From positions 1,426,001-1,490,000 of the forward strand of contig JAGMUV010000008.1 of NCBI GenBank assembly GCA_020744425.1: DNA of 64,000 nt, read 5' to 3'. This document shows positions 1-11,099 of this stretch, piece by piece (the stretch's first letter is position 1; the number at the start of each line of letters is the position of its first letter). The DNA comes from Dactylonectria macrodidyma. Taxonomy: Eukaryota; Ascomycota; Sordariomycetes; Hypocreales; Nectriaceae. The notes beneath the pieces were generated by a model. It was not told the origin of the DNA. It ran no database searches and saw only the letters and a program-made list of their open reading frames with translations. The position numbers were made by a program, and so were the translations under genes.

Positions 1-3000
1 GTTGAATGCATGGAGAGAATGGATGCATGGAGGTTGCGCTTCGGCCTGCAATCGAGTCAACCGAGCATCATGCCGCATTAACGAGAATCCCCCAAACCCG
101 GCCGGGCTGTTGGCGCGTCGAACTAGCCTCTGCTTGTGCTGCGTGGCGTCCTTGTTTGAGTTTGATGACGATTATCGATCTTTCGTCTGCGACATTCCTC
201 TCTTGCGTTCGTCTCCTTGCACATTGATCGTCTCCTCCCACATTGGTCTTCTTTCCCGTCGAACGTCCACATCGGCATCCTCAACTTGTCTCTGTGCGTC
301 GGCCTGCTCCACCAAGTTTCCATGGGGGGCCGTCAAATCACCCATCACCAACGCCTAGCAGCACAACATCCATGTCAGGTTAAACCGGCGCACGCGACGA
401 GTGGATCCCAGTCCCGAGTCCCGGCCAAGTCGTCTTTTGGCCAGTCTTCTGTGGCCATTCGTTGCGAATCTAGCTCGCCTCTTGGATGTCCAGCCCACTC
501 CACTTGACTTGATGGAATCGCCTCTTAACAGAATCTCTCTTCTTTTCCCCTCTGTTTCAAGTTATCCTCGGTCTTTCATGTCATCCTGGGCCTCTTATCA
601 GTCATGGAATGCCATTGCCACCTCCAAAACGGAACACGCTAGCTTTGTATTTGTCCATACGCGGCTTCGGTCCCGGCATTGGGCCTTGGCAGACTAACAA
701 GCTCGAAACCCACCCGCGACTCTACGCCCATTCTTGGTCTTCTTGTCTCCTTTCCCCTTGTCCATTCTCTTTGCCCACCCTCTCTTCCTATCCAATAGGA
801 ACCCACTCCAAGCAACTCAACTGCGTTTAGAAGCCCCCCGCCCTGGTGGCCTGTCTTGGTCGGAGCTAGTCGCAGCGTGTTTCCCTCCCACCCCTGGACC
901 GACCGTCGGAGCGTGCGCCTCCAAGTGCTGAGAGACTTAATCCACCAGCCCGCTTGGAGCTTTTTTGAACCCGCTTGGTCGGAGGCCCAACCGGAAGGCC
1001 CCAATTACAAGGGAATTGGATTTCGTAGGTTGCTCTGTCGCTGCGCTGGTATGAACGAGTTTGGGTAGAAGGCCGTTTGTATCGTAACAAAGTCCCAGGC
1101 CGCAAAAGTCTCCAGGTCCTGGTTCAACATCCCCAGCCCTTTTGTCCCCAGTCTTTTTGTCCCCAGTCTCTTGATCAAAGCCCCCAATCCTTTTGTCCCT
1201 TGATCAATGTCCATGGTCCACCTGGTCACTTGTCCTGACCGGTCACGGTCCCACGGTGTTTTGAGTCGTTTTCGCAACAACGCCGGTGCCCTCCGCACTG
1301 GCACCATTGTGGTCGTGGTCCTTGCTTGGTGTCCCCCTGTTCTCTTACGGGCTCAAATGAGGAAAAGACGGGTGCTGGGGTGAAGGTGTAGGTGCATGCA
1401 TGTACGTAGGTAGCAGTAGAAATGCCACATGCTTTTTAGTTTGAACGAAACGGCCCTGTTGGTGTTGAAGCTTTGTCCTTGTCGTCTTCTAATAAAGCAA
1501 AACCCCGCCATCCCATGCCATCCAGTCGATCCACGATCCTATCCCTCCACAAAACCTTTTTCCCCCATTACCCGGTTTCTGCACTGTCAGGTTGCGTTGC
1601 CTTGTTTGTCCCTTTTTTTTGCCTTTGCCTCTGCGTTGCGTTGGCGTTGCAGGTCTGCAGCCAGTCATCTCATCCATTTTTTGCATCGGTGTTAGTCTGG
1701 GCCCAGCCTGGTTCGGTTCAATCTCTGCCGCCATTTGTTGCCGGCTGCCACGCGGACGCACACGGTATAGCACTCGCAGGAGGGGGGGTCAGTCAGACAC
1801 GAGGGAGCGAGGCTAGACACACAAGACAGCTTGAGCCATCCATCGTATTCGCACGTCTAGACTTGGAGTTGCAGTCGCAGTTGCAGTTGCAGTCCCACAC
1901 CACGTCAAAGAATCCCCGACGCCAAAACCCGAACCCAGCTACGCCGGTGAGAGCAGGAGGGTTCCGTTGACGGCCCTATACGGACTAGAAGGGACATTTA
2001 CCTCGAAGCTTGAGCCCACCGAGTCTCCAACAACACACCAACTTTCGGGATCAATCAGCTTGGGTGCTGTCAACCTGCGGCTTCTACTCGGTACTGCCAC
2101 TTCAGTACAACCCTCTGAACCACCTCACCGGACCTCCATCCATCCATTCATCCATCTCTCCAACCTTGAGCCCACCAACCCACCAGCCCACCAACCACCA
2201 ACCTACTCCAAACCTGAAGCTAGAAGCTGGTTCCCTGTAGGCCTGTACCTACTTCCCAACCTGTCTGTTCTAGCACCTGCCCTACCTACTCCCCTATTCC
2301 CCTACCCTTCCTACCCTTCCTACTTGCCTCCACTACCTCACTACCTTTCCGATTTAGTGAGGCCCCAGAACTTTGTCTGTCCGTCGTTTCCGTCCCCGTC
2401 CCCGTCCCCATCCATCCCCATCAACCATACCATCCTCCATCCCACGCCAAACCAAACGGTGTCGGCATTTCGACTTCTTCTTTTTTTTTTCTCTCTCTTC
2501 TCCGCTTCTTCCCTTTCCCTCATCTACTCCGCGCGCCCGCCGCCTTCCATTCTTTTTTTTCGCCCCCCTCGTTGAATTTCACTTGAATCGTCGAATACCT
2601 CCGATTGAACTCGAATCAACGCCCGCCCCTCATTGCGCATCCCCCGCGCACTCCGCTCGCTTTGCCACCCTTTCCAGGACAAACAAGACATTACAAAGAT
2701 CTGGCTACCCGCCTGCCACTTGCGCCCACTTCCTAACGGTCGATAAAATCTGAGACAAGCGAATTCCGAGACAAACAAAAAAGATTCCAAAAAGATCCCA
2801 AAAGAAACCCCCCGACCCGCCTTGGCCTTTGCCTGTTCGATCATCGCGACTGGACCGACTTCTGGACCGACTTCTGGACCAACTGGACCAACTGGCTGTC
2901 CGTCAGCCCATCCCACCTGCGGATAAGTTCCCCCCTCTAATCCTCCAATCGATAAAAACATCACACCTTCTGGGCGCGCCCCGAGATTCGACTCGATACG

Positions 3001-3002
3001 TC
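1..3002. other. Gene-free leader upstream of the LST7-like gene
   Basis: I see no convincing protein-coding gene here. Open frames are short, low in complexity and rich in Ser, Pro and Leu, as expected from pyrimidine-rich DNA. The last 700 bases are strongly C+T-rich on the plus strand, with runs such as repeated CCGTCCC and CTACC and long T tracts, which is typical of core promoters and 5' leaders of constitutive genes in filamentous fungi. Simple repeats include a CAGTTG run near 1866-1890, CATC-type runs near 2140-2160, and a short TTTTGTCCCCAGTC duplication near 1139-1170. The promoter and 5' leader of the downstream gene probably lie in the right half. The far left could belong to a neighbouring gene outside the window. 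Confidence 0.6.
1139..1205. repeat. Short imperfect tandem repeat
   Basis: The motif TTTTGTCCCCAGTCT occurs twice in direct succession. Diverged versions containing TTTTGTCCC and TTGATCAA follow. It lies in non-coding DNA and no function is evident. Confidence 0.5.
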
Positions 3003-5312
3003 ATGACATATATTGTAAGTCAATCACCACCAACCACCATCCTCCACCACCATCCACGTACCGAAACCCAATGCCAATGCCCAATGCCACGTCCCACGCT
3101 TTCCTTCCCGTCGCACGTTCCACAGACATGCCCTGCCTTGTGCTTCAAGGAAGCAATCAGCAAGGGAGACATTAGCAAGCATGTAATCAAGCACACCTAC
3201 AAGCAACAAAGCACACGCCACGCACACATCTTCACATGCACAACGCCATCTTTTGGTTTGCTCATATCACTCTCGTCTTGACCGGCGCACTGTCACCCGC
3301 CCATCACTTGCACCACTACCACCAGCTACCACCCTTCATTTGCCCTGTCACTAGACCCCCCTGTCCTTCCACCTCATCGACGTTGCTTCTTCCTTTCCTA
3401 TTCTGTCTATTCTATCCGACTCCCGCCACCCTTGCAATCTGCTATCCTCTCCCTGCTTTCTCCGTCCACGGCCCGTCTACCGTACCAAGTTCCCATATCC
3501 GTGGCTGAGAGCCGCCAGTCTCACCTTTGGCCCCCAGTATCTTGTACAAACACCCTCACCCAAGTCTCCCTGAACAAACACCCAAACAAACACCCTGGCA
3601 TAGACACACCCTTCACATACACACCGCTTCACCGCTCGATGCCTTGCTATCCATCCTTTACACACTCGGAGCCATTCTGGCTGACCGAGTGCCACCTCAT
3701 TTATCCCATGACCTAGGCGCGGCCCGTCGGAGATTCATATTGATAACTATATCACACCTCCTGGCGCCATGGGCTTGATCATTCATTCTTTTTTCCATCA
3801 TCCCTGCAACACCACGTCATGGGTTTCTTGATTTAAACCACCTTTTTTTTGTCTACTGTCTACTGTCTACTTGCCGTCACACATGGCAAGACATAACAGC
3901 TAATGTCTTCTCTCCAGCTATGTCTCGCCCACTATTGCGACCTCCATGGCCCGACTCCTTTGATGGTCACACAGGGCCTACCTGCCTCGTGTACCGTATG
4001 CTTTGATGATGGAGTGAATCCCATATCCGATGGCCGACCTCGATCTAGTGCACAACCGTCCGGAAATCCTCAGTCGACCGCCGCCTTGAATGAAGCAATC
4101 CGGAGTTTGAACCTTGGTCGAAGCTCGTCTGCTCCTGGGTCTGACCAAGAAGCCCATGCTGCCCTGTTGCGCACTGCCAGCGGTGCTGTCGCAACACCCT
4201 CGGCCATCGATACTCCGCCCGACAGCCCGCGACCGGCGCAACCACAAGCCCCTCGTCGCGACTCTAGTTTTCGACGCACCTACGATGAGACGGTAACCAA
4301 GAAGCAAGGTCCTTGCGATAACTGCGCCATGACTCTTCCACCGCGCCAACAGGGAGGATCCGGAAACGTCTTGACAGCCAACTCCCGAGGCCCGACCCTT
4401 CGGACTCGCGCACCCGCTGAACGAGTCTTTGGAGCTGGCGGCCAGGCTTCGCCTCCCAGCTCTCAAACGTCCCAAACCTCGAGCGACACCGACGGTGAGC
4501 GCGACGAGGATCATCGGGCGCGCAAACGGACTACACCCTCCGCTAGCTCACGCGACACGTCTCGGTCCAATACGTCCCGATCCAGCACGTCAACTGCTGC
4601 GGATCGCACTCCTTTTCACGTCCACTATGTCGATTACACCTCAACCCATGACCCGGTGCTGCCCGAGTCCTTTTCCCTCATCCGCGCTTCCTGCTTGCGC
4701 ACCCTGTCCTTTGAGACGCTGCCGCGAGCCCCTGCCACCGCCACCCCCACGTCCCCCCTATCTTCATCATCCCCCGCCTTTGTCACCACCCAGAGTGCCG
4801 GTTCGGCAGTGTCTGGCGGGCCCATCTTCTTTGGCGACGCGCTCGCGGGGTATACTACCGCCTACATCTTTCGCATCCCCGATGTCCATGCCCGCGGTCA
4901 TAAGCGCGTCTATGCTTTCTTGGCTCTCAGCACGCACAGGGAGCGGCTTGCCATGAAGACCTTTGCTGTGGTATCTGCTGCCTTTCGCGACTTTGCCGGC
5001 TGGATCCAGCAGCTCGCCGAAACCGAAGCCGAGCGCGTCGCCGCTGAATCTTCTCCCATCGGTAGCACCATTTACGGCGCCGCTCCCGCGCCCAAGAAAC
5101 CAGCGCCCGATGCTCCATCCGCCGACCGTGGTGGAAGCAGCTTCCTTACTGGTGGTAGCGGATTCACCCGAAGGATGGGTGGCGGGGGCGGTGCCTCAGC
5201 TCCCAAAGCCCGTGGATTGGCTGAGATTGTCGGGCAACCAGATGTCTTTATCGAGTTGCACCGACGATTTGTCCACCTCTTGTTTGAAGTGGGCGTCACC
5301 TTGGGCTCATAA
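3003..5312 (+). CDS. LST7: Folliculin-like longin protein, LST7 family
   Basis: Proposed as two exons, 3003-3014 and 3918-5312, giving 468 residues. Spliced this way the protein starts MTYILCLAHYCDLHGP. That matches the folliculin N-terminus position by position (M-x-x-I-x-x-L-x-H-x-C-[ED]-L-H-G-P). The unspliced alternative, ATG at 3903, gives MSSLQ before the same core and uses bases that form a good acceptor (CTAAT branch, pyrimidines, CAG). In yeast, Lst7 works with Lst4 as a GTPase-activating complex for Gtr2 at the vacuole, coupling amino acids to TORC1. Folliculin and its partner FNIP do this in animals. The longin region resumes near residue 235 (PFHVHYVDY) after a Ser/Thr-rich linker and runs to a Gly/Ala-rich tail. 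No C-terminal DENN domain is seen, as in yeast Lst7. The family call is strong; the 903-bp first intron is inferred. Confidence 0.85.
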
Positions 5313-5700
5313 GAGCACTGGTGCATACGTTTCGCTCTGTCTAGAAGACAGTGTGACAGACGGGCATCATGTCCGTTGAATGATTGAGCACTCAACAGTG
5401 CCGATTGTATTTGTAGACTTTGCATCTGAGTTTCTATTAGCGCGCGCTTTGATTTGGCGAGCATGACTGGGAATATCAAAATAGAAGGAACGGAAAACAA
5501 AAGACGGGAACGGAGTTTTGGAATGCTTAATGGCTAGGGAAACCAGATAGACGGTGAATCAAGTGTTATGACTGATATTTGTGTTACTCGTGAGGACCAC
5601 TGAGACTTTGGAACCTGGAACGCCATCAATTCTATTCTAGGTAACCCCTCCCTCCAATTATAGGATAGATCCTCCGACAATTAGTGTACACTGAGTTGGA
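5313..5700. other. Shared 3' region between convergent genes
   Basis: Non-coding interval between the stop codons of the LST7-like gene and RPT3, which face each other. It is A+T-richer than the flanking genes and probably holds both 3' UTRs. No gene is evident. Confidence 0.6.
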
Positions 5701-7101
5701 CTATTTGTAAAAGTCAAACTTGTTCTCGTCGCTGGTACCCTTGACCTGGCTTGAGTAGGCATCCTCGAGATCGCTCTGAATAATGTTGTAGCGGTTCTTG
5801 CGGACGGCGCGGAGTCCAGCCTCTTGCATGATGGCGGCAATGACGGCACCGGAGAGGGGATCGTTGCGGACGATGAGAGAGTCGAGGTCGACTTCGGGGG
5901 CGAGGCTCATCTTGCTGGCAATGGTGCTAAAGATGAGACGGCGCTCTCGACGATCTCGCAGCGAGGGGAACTCAATCTTTCGGTCCAGACGACCGGGTCG
6001 GAGCAGGGCGGGGTCCAGAGTGTCGGCACGGTTGGTGGCCATGATGACCTTGACGTTGGAAGTCTGATCGAAACCGTCCATTTGGTTGAGGAGTTCGAGC
6101 AGGATACGTTGCACCTCACGATCGGCACCGGTCTGGGCATCGAATCGCTTGGTAGCGATGGCGTCGATTTCGTCGATAAAAATGATGGCTGGGGAGTTTT
6201 CGCGGGCCATGCGGAAGACGTCTCGGACCATGCGGGGACCTTCACCGAGATATTTTTGGACAAACTCTGAACCAACAACACGGATGAAGTTGGCCGTGGT
6301 GGAGTTGGCAACAGCCTTGACCAGCATGGTCTTGCCGGTACCGGGGGGTCCGTACAGCAAGACACCGCGGGGAGGGTCGATACCAATTTGCTTGTAGAGG
6401 TCAAAGTGCGTCAGAGGCAGCTCAACAGCCTCGCGAATCTCTTGCTTTTGCATATCCAAGCCACCGACGTCGGCGTATGTCACGTCGGGCTTTTCATCAG
6501 CACCCAGCATGGCGATGGAGGAGTCGGCCTCTGGGGGAAGAATATCGACGAGGGCATTGGAGTGTCGGTGGAGGGCGACAGAGGAAGAGGCCTTGAGCTT
6601 TTCGCGATCGAGCGTGGAAAGAATTCGAACGACGTAGTTGGATCCAGTGCTGGATTGAACAATGCCGGTACTAAAGGGTTAGCTTGGACACCAAGGGACG
6701 GCTTTCAAGGCATACTTTTGATCAATGGCCTCCATGAACTGTCCAATCACCAGAGGTACACTCTGGATACGTTTGATTTCTTCTTGAGCTCGTACCAGCT
6801 CGCGTTTCAAGCTCCTGCTGATGGTTAGTGACGAAATGTAGCGGCTTCAAAACAACAACCTTTGCTCATCTTTGATGTACTCTTCTTGCAGCTGGATATA
6901 TCTACCCGTCGTTAGTTGTGTTGGTTGACGCTTCCAAAAAACCTACTCTAGTTGCCGTTGAAGCTTCTTGAGGTTTGCGTAATCATCGCCACCGTCAATC
7001 GTCACACCCTCGAAGCTGTCAATGTTGGGAATGGTTGACGGCGCTGCCTTTTTGTGAGGTGGCAGGATGTTGGCCGAGTTTTCGACGGCAATGTCGCCCA
7101 T
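5701..7101 (-). CDS. RPT3: 26S proteasome regulatory ATPase subunit 6B (Rpt3)
   Basis: Four exons (7101-6947, 6901-6860, 6814-6716, 6670-5701) join in phase to give 421 residues, the usual Rpt3 length. Rpt3 is one of six AAA ATPases forming the base ring of the 19S particle, which unfolds ubiquitinated substrates and feeds them to the 20S core. The protein starts [15 protein letters not shown], followed by the coiled-coil region ([20 protein letters not shown]) and the OB domain ([14 protein letters not shown]). The AAA module follows: Walker A GPPGTGKT near 206-213, Walker B IIFIDEID near 261-268, and the second-region-of-homology segment [13 protein letters not shown]. It ends in DFYK, fitting a hydrophobic-Tyr-X (HbYX-type) tail that docks on the 20S ring. 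The introns are 42-46 bp. No copy of the yeast Rpn4 site GGTGGCAAA was spotted upstream. Confidence 0.97.
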
Positions 7102-8094
7102 GGTTGCGCTTCAGCTCGGTACGTGATGATCGTGTCGTGATTGTTCGGTGGTGGCTGATTCGAATCGTGGAGAGGGCGTCGATGAGGTTGTCGATGAAGC
7201 GTTGGCATTTGATGCACCAGGCGCCAGCAACGACGACGACGACAAGCTATGGTCATGATCGTTAGTCATCACTGGGCCTGGTCACGTGTTTTGGTGCTTG
7301 GAGGGAGACAACGGGTCCCAGCGGAGACTCCATTTGATTGGCCACGGAGCTCAGTGGGAACAAGGCGACAGCTGCGAGGCTCCAAGGCCCCAGTGGGTCA
7401 GCCACAGCTCAGGATTGGTCGTGACTGCTGGCTGCCTCCACAGCTGCGCCATAGCGGGGACGCTTGGTACAAATCAGCTACGACGGACGGAATGGGGCGG
7501 GTACAGGCCTTGAATGGATGGGCCCATGATGCCTAGACCGGCGCATCCCTGTGGAGTGATCACGATGGCCGATACCTGACAATGATAAGGATCCCCGCGA
7601 TTCTCGGTGAGGACTTACGATGTGACAGGTATCATACCGTGAGGCGACGGCCATCATACTGTGTGCTCATGCTCAAGCAGCCATGATCCATGCCGCAAGT
7701 ACCGTCATGGGCTGCTTCAGGTAAAGTTCAAGTACCTTGCGTCTGGGTCTCCTCTGGGCCTCCCCAGCCTGTGGCTTATCAGCGGTCACTTGCCCGCTCA
7801 CGGGATGATGCGGCAGTGAATCACTGGCGCAGTAGACCCATCGGCAACCGGAGTCGACAAGTCACAGTCACCAGTCACTTGCATCTTGAAACGTCCAAGT
7901 CGGCTGTCATTCTCAACCTTTTCACCTCTCCTCAACTCCAACCGTCCAGCCGTCTTTTGTCCCTCCTGCGTCCTCTTGCGTCCTCTTGCGTCATCCTTTG
8001 AGGTCGTCACGCTCCAACCACCTGCTCGCCATCGCCTACCCCTCGTTCCCGTTTCGGCCGTCGTCAACTTCAACTCCCTCATTCAACTCGAACC
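7102..8094. other. Divergent promoter region between RPT3 and the next gene
   Basis: About 1 kb between two divergent start codons. No coding gene is convincing. A TCACGTG E-box lies near 7274. GATACCTG near 7572 and its complement CAGGTATC near 7626 form an 8-bp inverted repeat, within a wider patch where GATGGCC and GGCCATC also mirror each other. The last 150 bases before 8095 are C+T-rich, fitting a leader for the right-hand gene. Confidence 0.5.
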
Positions 8095-8631
8095 ATGTCG
8101 TCCTCCATCGCCATCCTCGCCGGCCCCTCGGCCACGCACTCGTACCACCAGTCACCAAAAGGAACTGGCTCCTCTGCCGACAGCCCTTACTCCAGTTCAC
8201 CCTCATCCCCTCCTTCCGCCCGCAAGAGCAAGGGCCTGCACTCCCGGCGACAGAGCCTCTTGAGTACGTGCCTCTCCTGACTCTCATGATTGTCTCACAT
8301 GCCAACTTCCACATAGGCTCGGCCATTTCCAAGCAAGAATGTACCGTCATCAACATCGGCGAACCGGACGGACCCCCACGCTTGGTAGGTACTCTGTTCC
8401 CTGGCCTGGTCTCGACTAACCCTCTAGATCTCGTATCTTTCCTCTAGCCAAGGCTTCGCTTGGAACCCGGGTATGTGCCATGTCTCAGACCTGCATTCGT
8501 AGCTAATCCTTCCAGAAATCTTCCTCCCCTCCTACGTCGACTGCGATTACGTCCCCTTGGAGAACCGTCGAGACCCCGTCCACGAGATCCTCCTCAGCGA
8601 TGAAGAGTCCAAGAACCTCCTACCGCAATAG
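8095..8631 (+). CDS. Small conserved hypothetical protein, four exons
   Basis: Exons 8095-8263, 8317-8384, 8428-8470 and 8516-8631 join in phase to give 131 residues. The first exon encodes a Ser/Pro-rich basic stretch (SSSPSSPPSARKSKGLHSRR). After splicing the rest reads as a compact domain beginning AISKQECTVINIGEPDGPP. It continues through LISYLSSSQGFAWNPEIFLP and VDCDYVPLENRRDPVHEIL, ending SDEESKNLLPQ. There is no signal peptide or membrane segment. All donors are GTACGT, GTAGGT or GTATGT, with CTAAC/CTAAT branch sites. The acidic, motif-dense C-terminal half suggests a conserved fungal protein, but I do not recognise the family and assign no function. It is divergent from RPT3 and shares its promoter region. 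Confidence 0.85.
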
Positions 8632-9599
8632 GCTTATACTGTTTTATACCCAACGGACCTGCGACATAGACTTCCTTTTCGCGAGACGTTCTATGGTTCC
8701 CGCCATTATTTCGAAGGAGTTTTGCTATCTGTAGCATGGGACGGCATGGGCCGTATTGGGAGTCGGTACCATGGTACCGCTGATTGACGGAGTAATTTGG
8801 GATGCGCATTGTCAACGGACTGGTTTGACACCCTCATTTGAGGCGGAGTACGACAGATGCCAACAAGACATGGGACTGGGATTGGGTTCGTCGCCTGGGC
8901 AGAGGAGTTTGTGGTTCATATGCTTTCCTTGACTGTTTGGCGTTGTTAGTTCTGGTCATTTGTTAACTCTCCTCAATTTACTTATTTGAGAATGTTTGCA
9001 ATTCTAAGGTGACCAGATGTCGTTGCTTGCTTAGGTGCGGCCATCAATCTGGGCTCCAGAGCAAGGTTAACGCTACCTAATCTGCACCAACTTACCATCT
9101 GACTTTGTAAGTGATGTCAGAGCATATTTTATGAATGTCATATTAATTTAGGACAATGATTGCCTTTTTAGTTTAATATTATTGTATAATTTAGTCGTGA
9201 CTTAGTCTTAAAGGAAGCATGGCTTTAATGGAGCATGCTGGCGGGTGTTTTGCTTCATCTGGAGGAGGATGGGCTCACAACGGATCTGGCGCTTCAGGTC
9301 CATGCCCAAGCCTCGTGAATGCCTTCTTGAGCCCTGGTGATGGGGTCTGCAATTGCCATGCGGCGGCGATGCGCAATTGACTCTTCCATGACCATCCATG
9401 GGCAGCATTAACCTTCAGCTGGTAATTCTTTCCTTTGAGTGGTAGCTCAGTCTGCCCGCCTCTTCTCGTGGTGGTTCCCTCGTCAAACCTTCCAATATGT
9501 AAAGTCACTCATGGGACATTGCTAACTTTCAGCAGCCACTTCCTTCTTCTGAGTCTGTACGCCCACTCTGAAAGAGCCACCTTGAGAGAATTACTGCCC
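8632..9599. other. AT-rich intergenic DNA at the edge of the accessory block
   Basis: No gene is supported. Base composition drops to strongly A+T-rich around 9100-9200, which coincides with one copy of a dispersed repeat listed separately. Downstream of 9434 a long frame is open but starts from a non-ATG codon upstream of a clear TATA box, so it is not taken as coding. Confidence 0.5.
9112..9262 (+). repeat. Dispersed AT-rich repeat, copy A
   Basis: The core TATAATTTAGT, followed by ACTTAGTC, TTAAAGGAAGC and GGCGGGTGTTTTGCTTC, can be aligned by eye with sequences near 26157 and 51183 on the same strand. The repeat looks like a decayed terminal part of a mobile element whose C-to-T changes raised its A+T content. 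Borders are approximate. Confidence 0.45.
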
Positions 9600-9607
9600 T
9601 ATAAAAA
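9600..9607 (+). promoter_or_regulatory. TATA box of the 448-residue orphan gene
   Basis: TATAAAAA lies 153 bp upstream of the chosen ATG. Its last As are also the first bases of a perfect inverted repeat (next entry), so the core promoter and the hairpin overlap physically. Confidence 0.7.
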
Positions 9608-9629
9608 GGGACTGGCCACCAGTCCCTTT
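9605..9629. repeat. Perfect 11-bp inverted repeat abutting the TATA box
   Basis: Arms AAAGGGACTGG (9605-9615) and CCAGTCCCTTT (9619-9629) are exact reverse complements with a 3-base CCA spacer. With a start site about 30 bp after the TATA box, the repeat would sit at or just upstream of the first transcribed base. It could act as a hairpin at the RNA 5' end or as a palindromic protein-binding site. Confidence 0.8.
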
Positions 9630-9752
9630 CTCATCTCACTTCATCATTCCCATCGCTTGTCGCCACAACATCAACTTGGCACCGTTTCCCATCCCCAATC
9701 CCCACAACACCGGCTTACGTTTCCCATCCCTCGCCGCCGTCTAGAGTACAGG

Positions 9753-11099
9753 ATGAATCCGGAAGACGCATTTAGAGAAGAGTGTCGGCTCGCTGCCCCA
9801 TTCTTCGCCCCCGACTTGGCCACAAAAATCCGACGAGCCGTTCCAGGGAACTACGGCCTGGGCTTTGTTCTATCCAGTCAAATCCCCCTTGGCACCTGGG
9901 GCAAGGAGTTCCCAACTTCAATCCATCATTTTGCTACTACTACCAAAGATATCTTTTCTACCAACTTTCATAATGATTTCTTGAATCGAGTCGCAGCATT
10001 TGATGAATTCTGCGCCGCCGGTACAACTGGAAGAGGCATCTCGTTTTCGGATTATTTCATTCGGCAGCAAACCATTGTGAGATGGACTTACGAAATTGTC
10101 GATACTATCGTACTGCATTGCAGAACTGTGCAGCAAAGCGGTCGCCCTCAGGGCGACAGCGACATGGAAGAAACCACTCTGCCCTTGGTCCCGAATTCAT
10201 CGTCTCCTGCCGAAGATGGTTCTCAGCCAACCTCAGCCATTCCTACCATCGCAGAGCTGAGCCCAACCCCCGCGCCATCCCGCTGCCACATTTCGCAGAT
10301 CATTCTACACGGTAATGATCCCTTTCGAGCGTGGGCCGAGAATGAAGAGACACGGGATATGGAAGCCGCTGCATCTCGACCTCTCCTTCAAGGTGAAGAA
10401 TGGGACCCATCGCATTGTGCTACGAGGCAAGTCTATCAAGGTACGGGAATTGACATCTGCACCAATATGACACAGACTGAGCAGCCACTTCTTGATATCT
10501 CAGATGGGCATCGATTCAAGGGCCTTAAGGGTCAATGCAATCCCAACCAGGTGGCCCCATGCATCCCGAGCTTGCGTGCGACGTGGACCGGTTACAGCCC
10601 TCAACGATGTTTCCTTTGGGCCGTCTTCCGTTCCGAGGTGATCTGGAGTCTTGAGAGAAACATGACTGCCCGTGAGGCTACGCAAAAAAAATGGAAATGC
10701 CAAGATCACGAACACACTGGCGTCCTCCTGTTGAAGTTCCGCCCTCCCCAGCAAGCCAATGCATATACAATCCCCAACGGCCGCGAGCATGACTGGCATA
10801 TGATTTGCAGTTCGGGCCAATGGAGAGAACGTGCCTTCCTAAGCTCAGATGAAGCCTGGTCCTATTTCTCAGGTATCCATGGTGGCAGCAGAACATCGTG
10901 GCCTGAGGTCATCCATACCCGAGAGCATGGCCCTCAACTTGCAATGTCTCGCCAAACCCATCAACATTGGAGGACAGTATACCACGGAGAAGCTATTGCG
11001 ACCCTAAATCAGTCTCATGAGGCAACCTACGCAATCTCAATGCTCCCCAGGCCAAAAACCCCGGAGACTTCGCTCCCCTCGGGGGGGACGGACCCTTAG
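9753..11099 (+). CDS. Orphan protein of 448 residues
   Basis: Single-exon frame. The start MNPEDAFREECRL is chosen because it is the first ATG after a strong TATA box; the frame upstream is open but lacks a plausible ATG. The N-terminal third (RLAAPFFAPDLATKIRRAVP, then FSDYFIRQQTIVRWTYEIVD) looks globular. A Ser/Pro-rich linker covers roughly 135-180. The C-terminal half carries several Trp and Cys residues, for example GYSPQRCFLWAVFRSEVIW and NGREHDWHMICSSGQW. There is no signal peptide or membrane helix. I do not recognise a family. A fragment of its leader is duplicated downstream at 11297-11373, so the locus has undergone a local duplication and decay. It is probably lineage-specific. 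Confidence 0.7.
   Translation: MNPEDAFREECRLAAPFFAPDLATKIRRAVPGNYGLGFVLSSQIPLGTWGKEFPTSIHHFATTTKDIFSTNFHNDFLNRVAAFDEFCAAGTTGRGISFSDYFIRQQTIVRWTYEIVDTIVLHCRTVQQSGRPQGDSDMEETTLPLVPNSSSPAEDGSQPTSAIPTIAELSPTPAPSRCHISQIILHGNDPFRAWAENEETRDMEAAASRPLLQGEEWDPSHCATRQVYQGTGIDICTNMTQTEQPLLDISDGHRFKGLKGQCNPNQVAPCIPSLRATWTGYSPQRCFLWAVFRSEVIWSLERNMTAREATQKKWKCQDHEHTGVLLLKFRPPQQANAYTIPNGREHDWHMICSSGQWRERAFLSSDEAWSYFSGIHGGSRTSWPEVIHTREHGPQLAMSRQTHQHWRTVYHGEAIATLNQSHEATYAISMLPRPKTPETSLPSGGTDP

Noticed and set aside
1967..2575. Open frame of 202 codons in the leader region
   Set aside because: It starts from a non-ATG codon and is dominated by Pro, Ser and Leu, as expected from translating C+T-rich DNA. It lies in the promoter region of the LST7-like gene.
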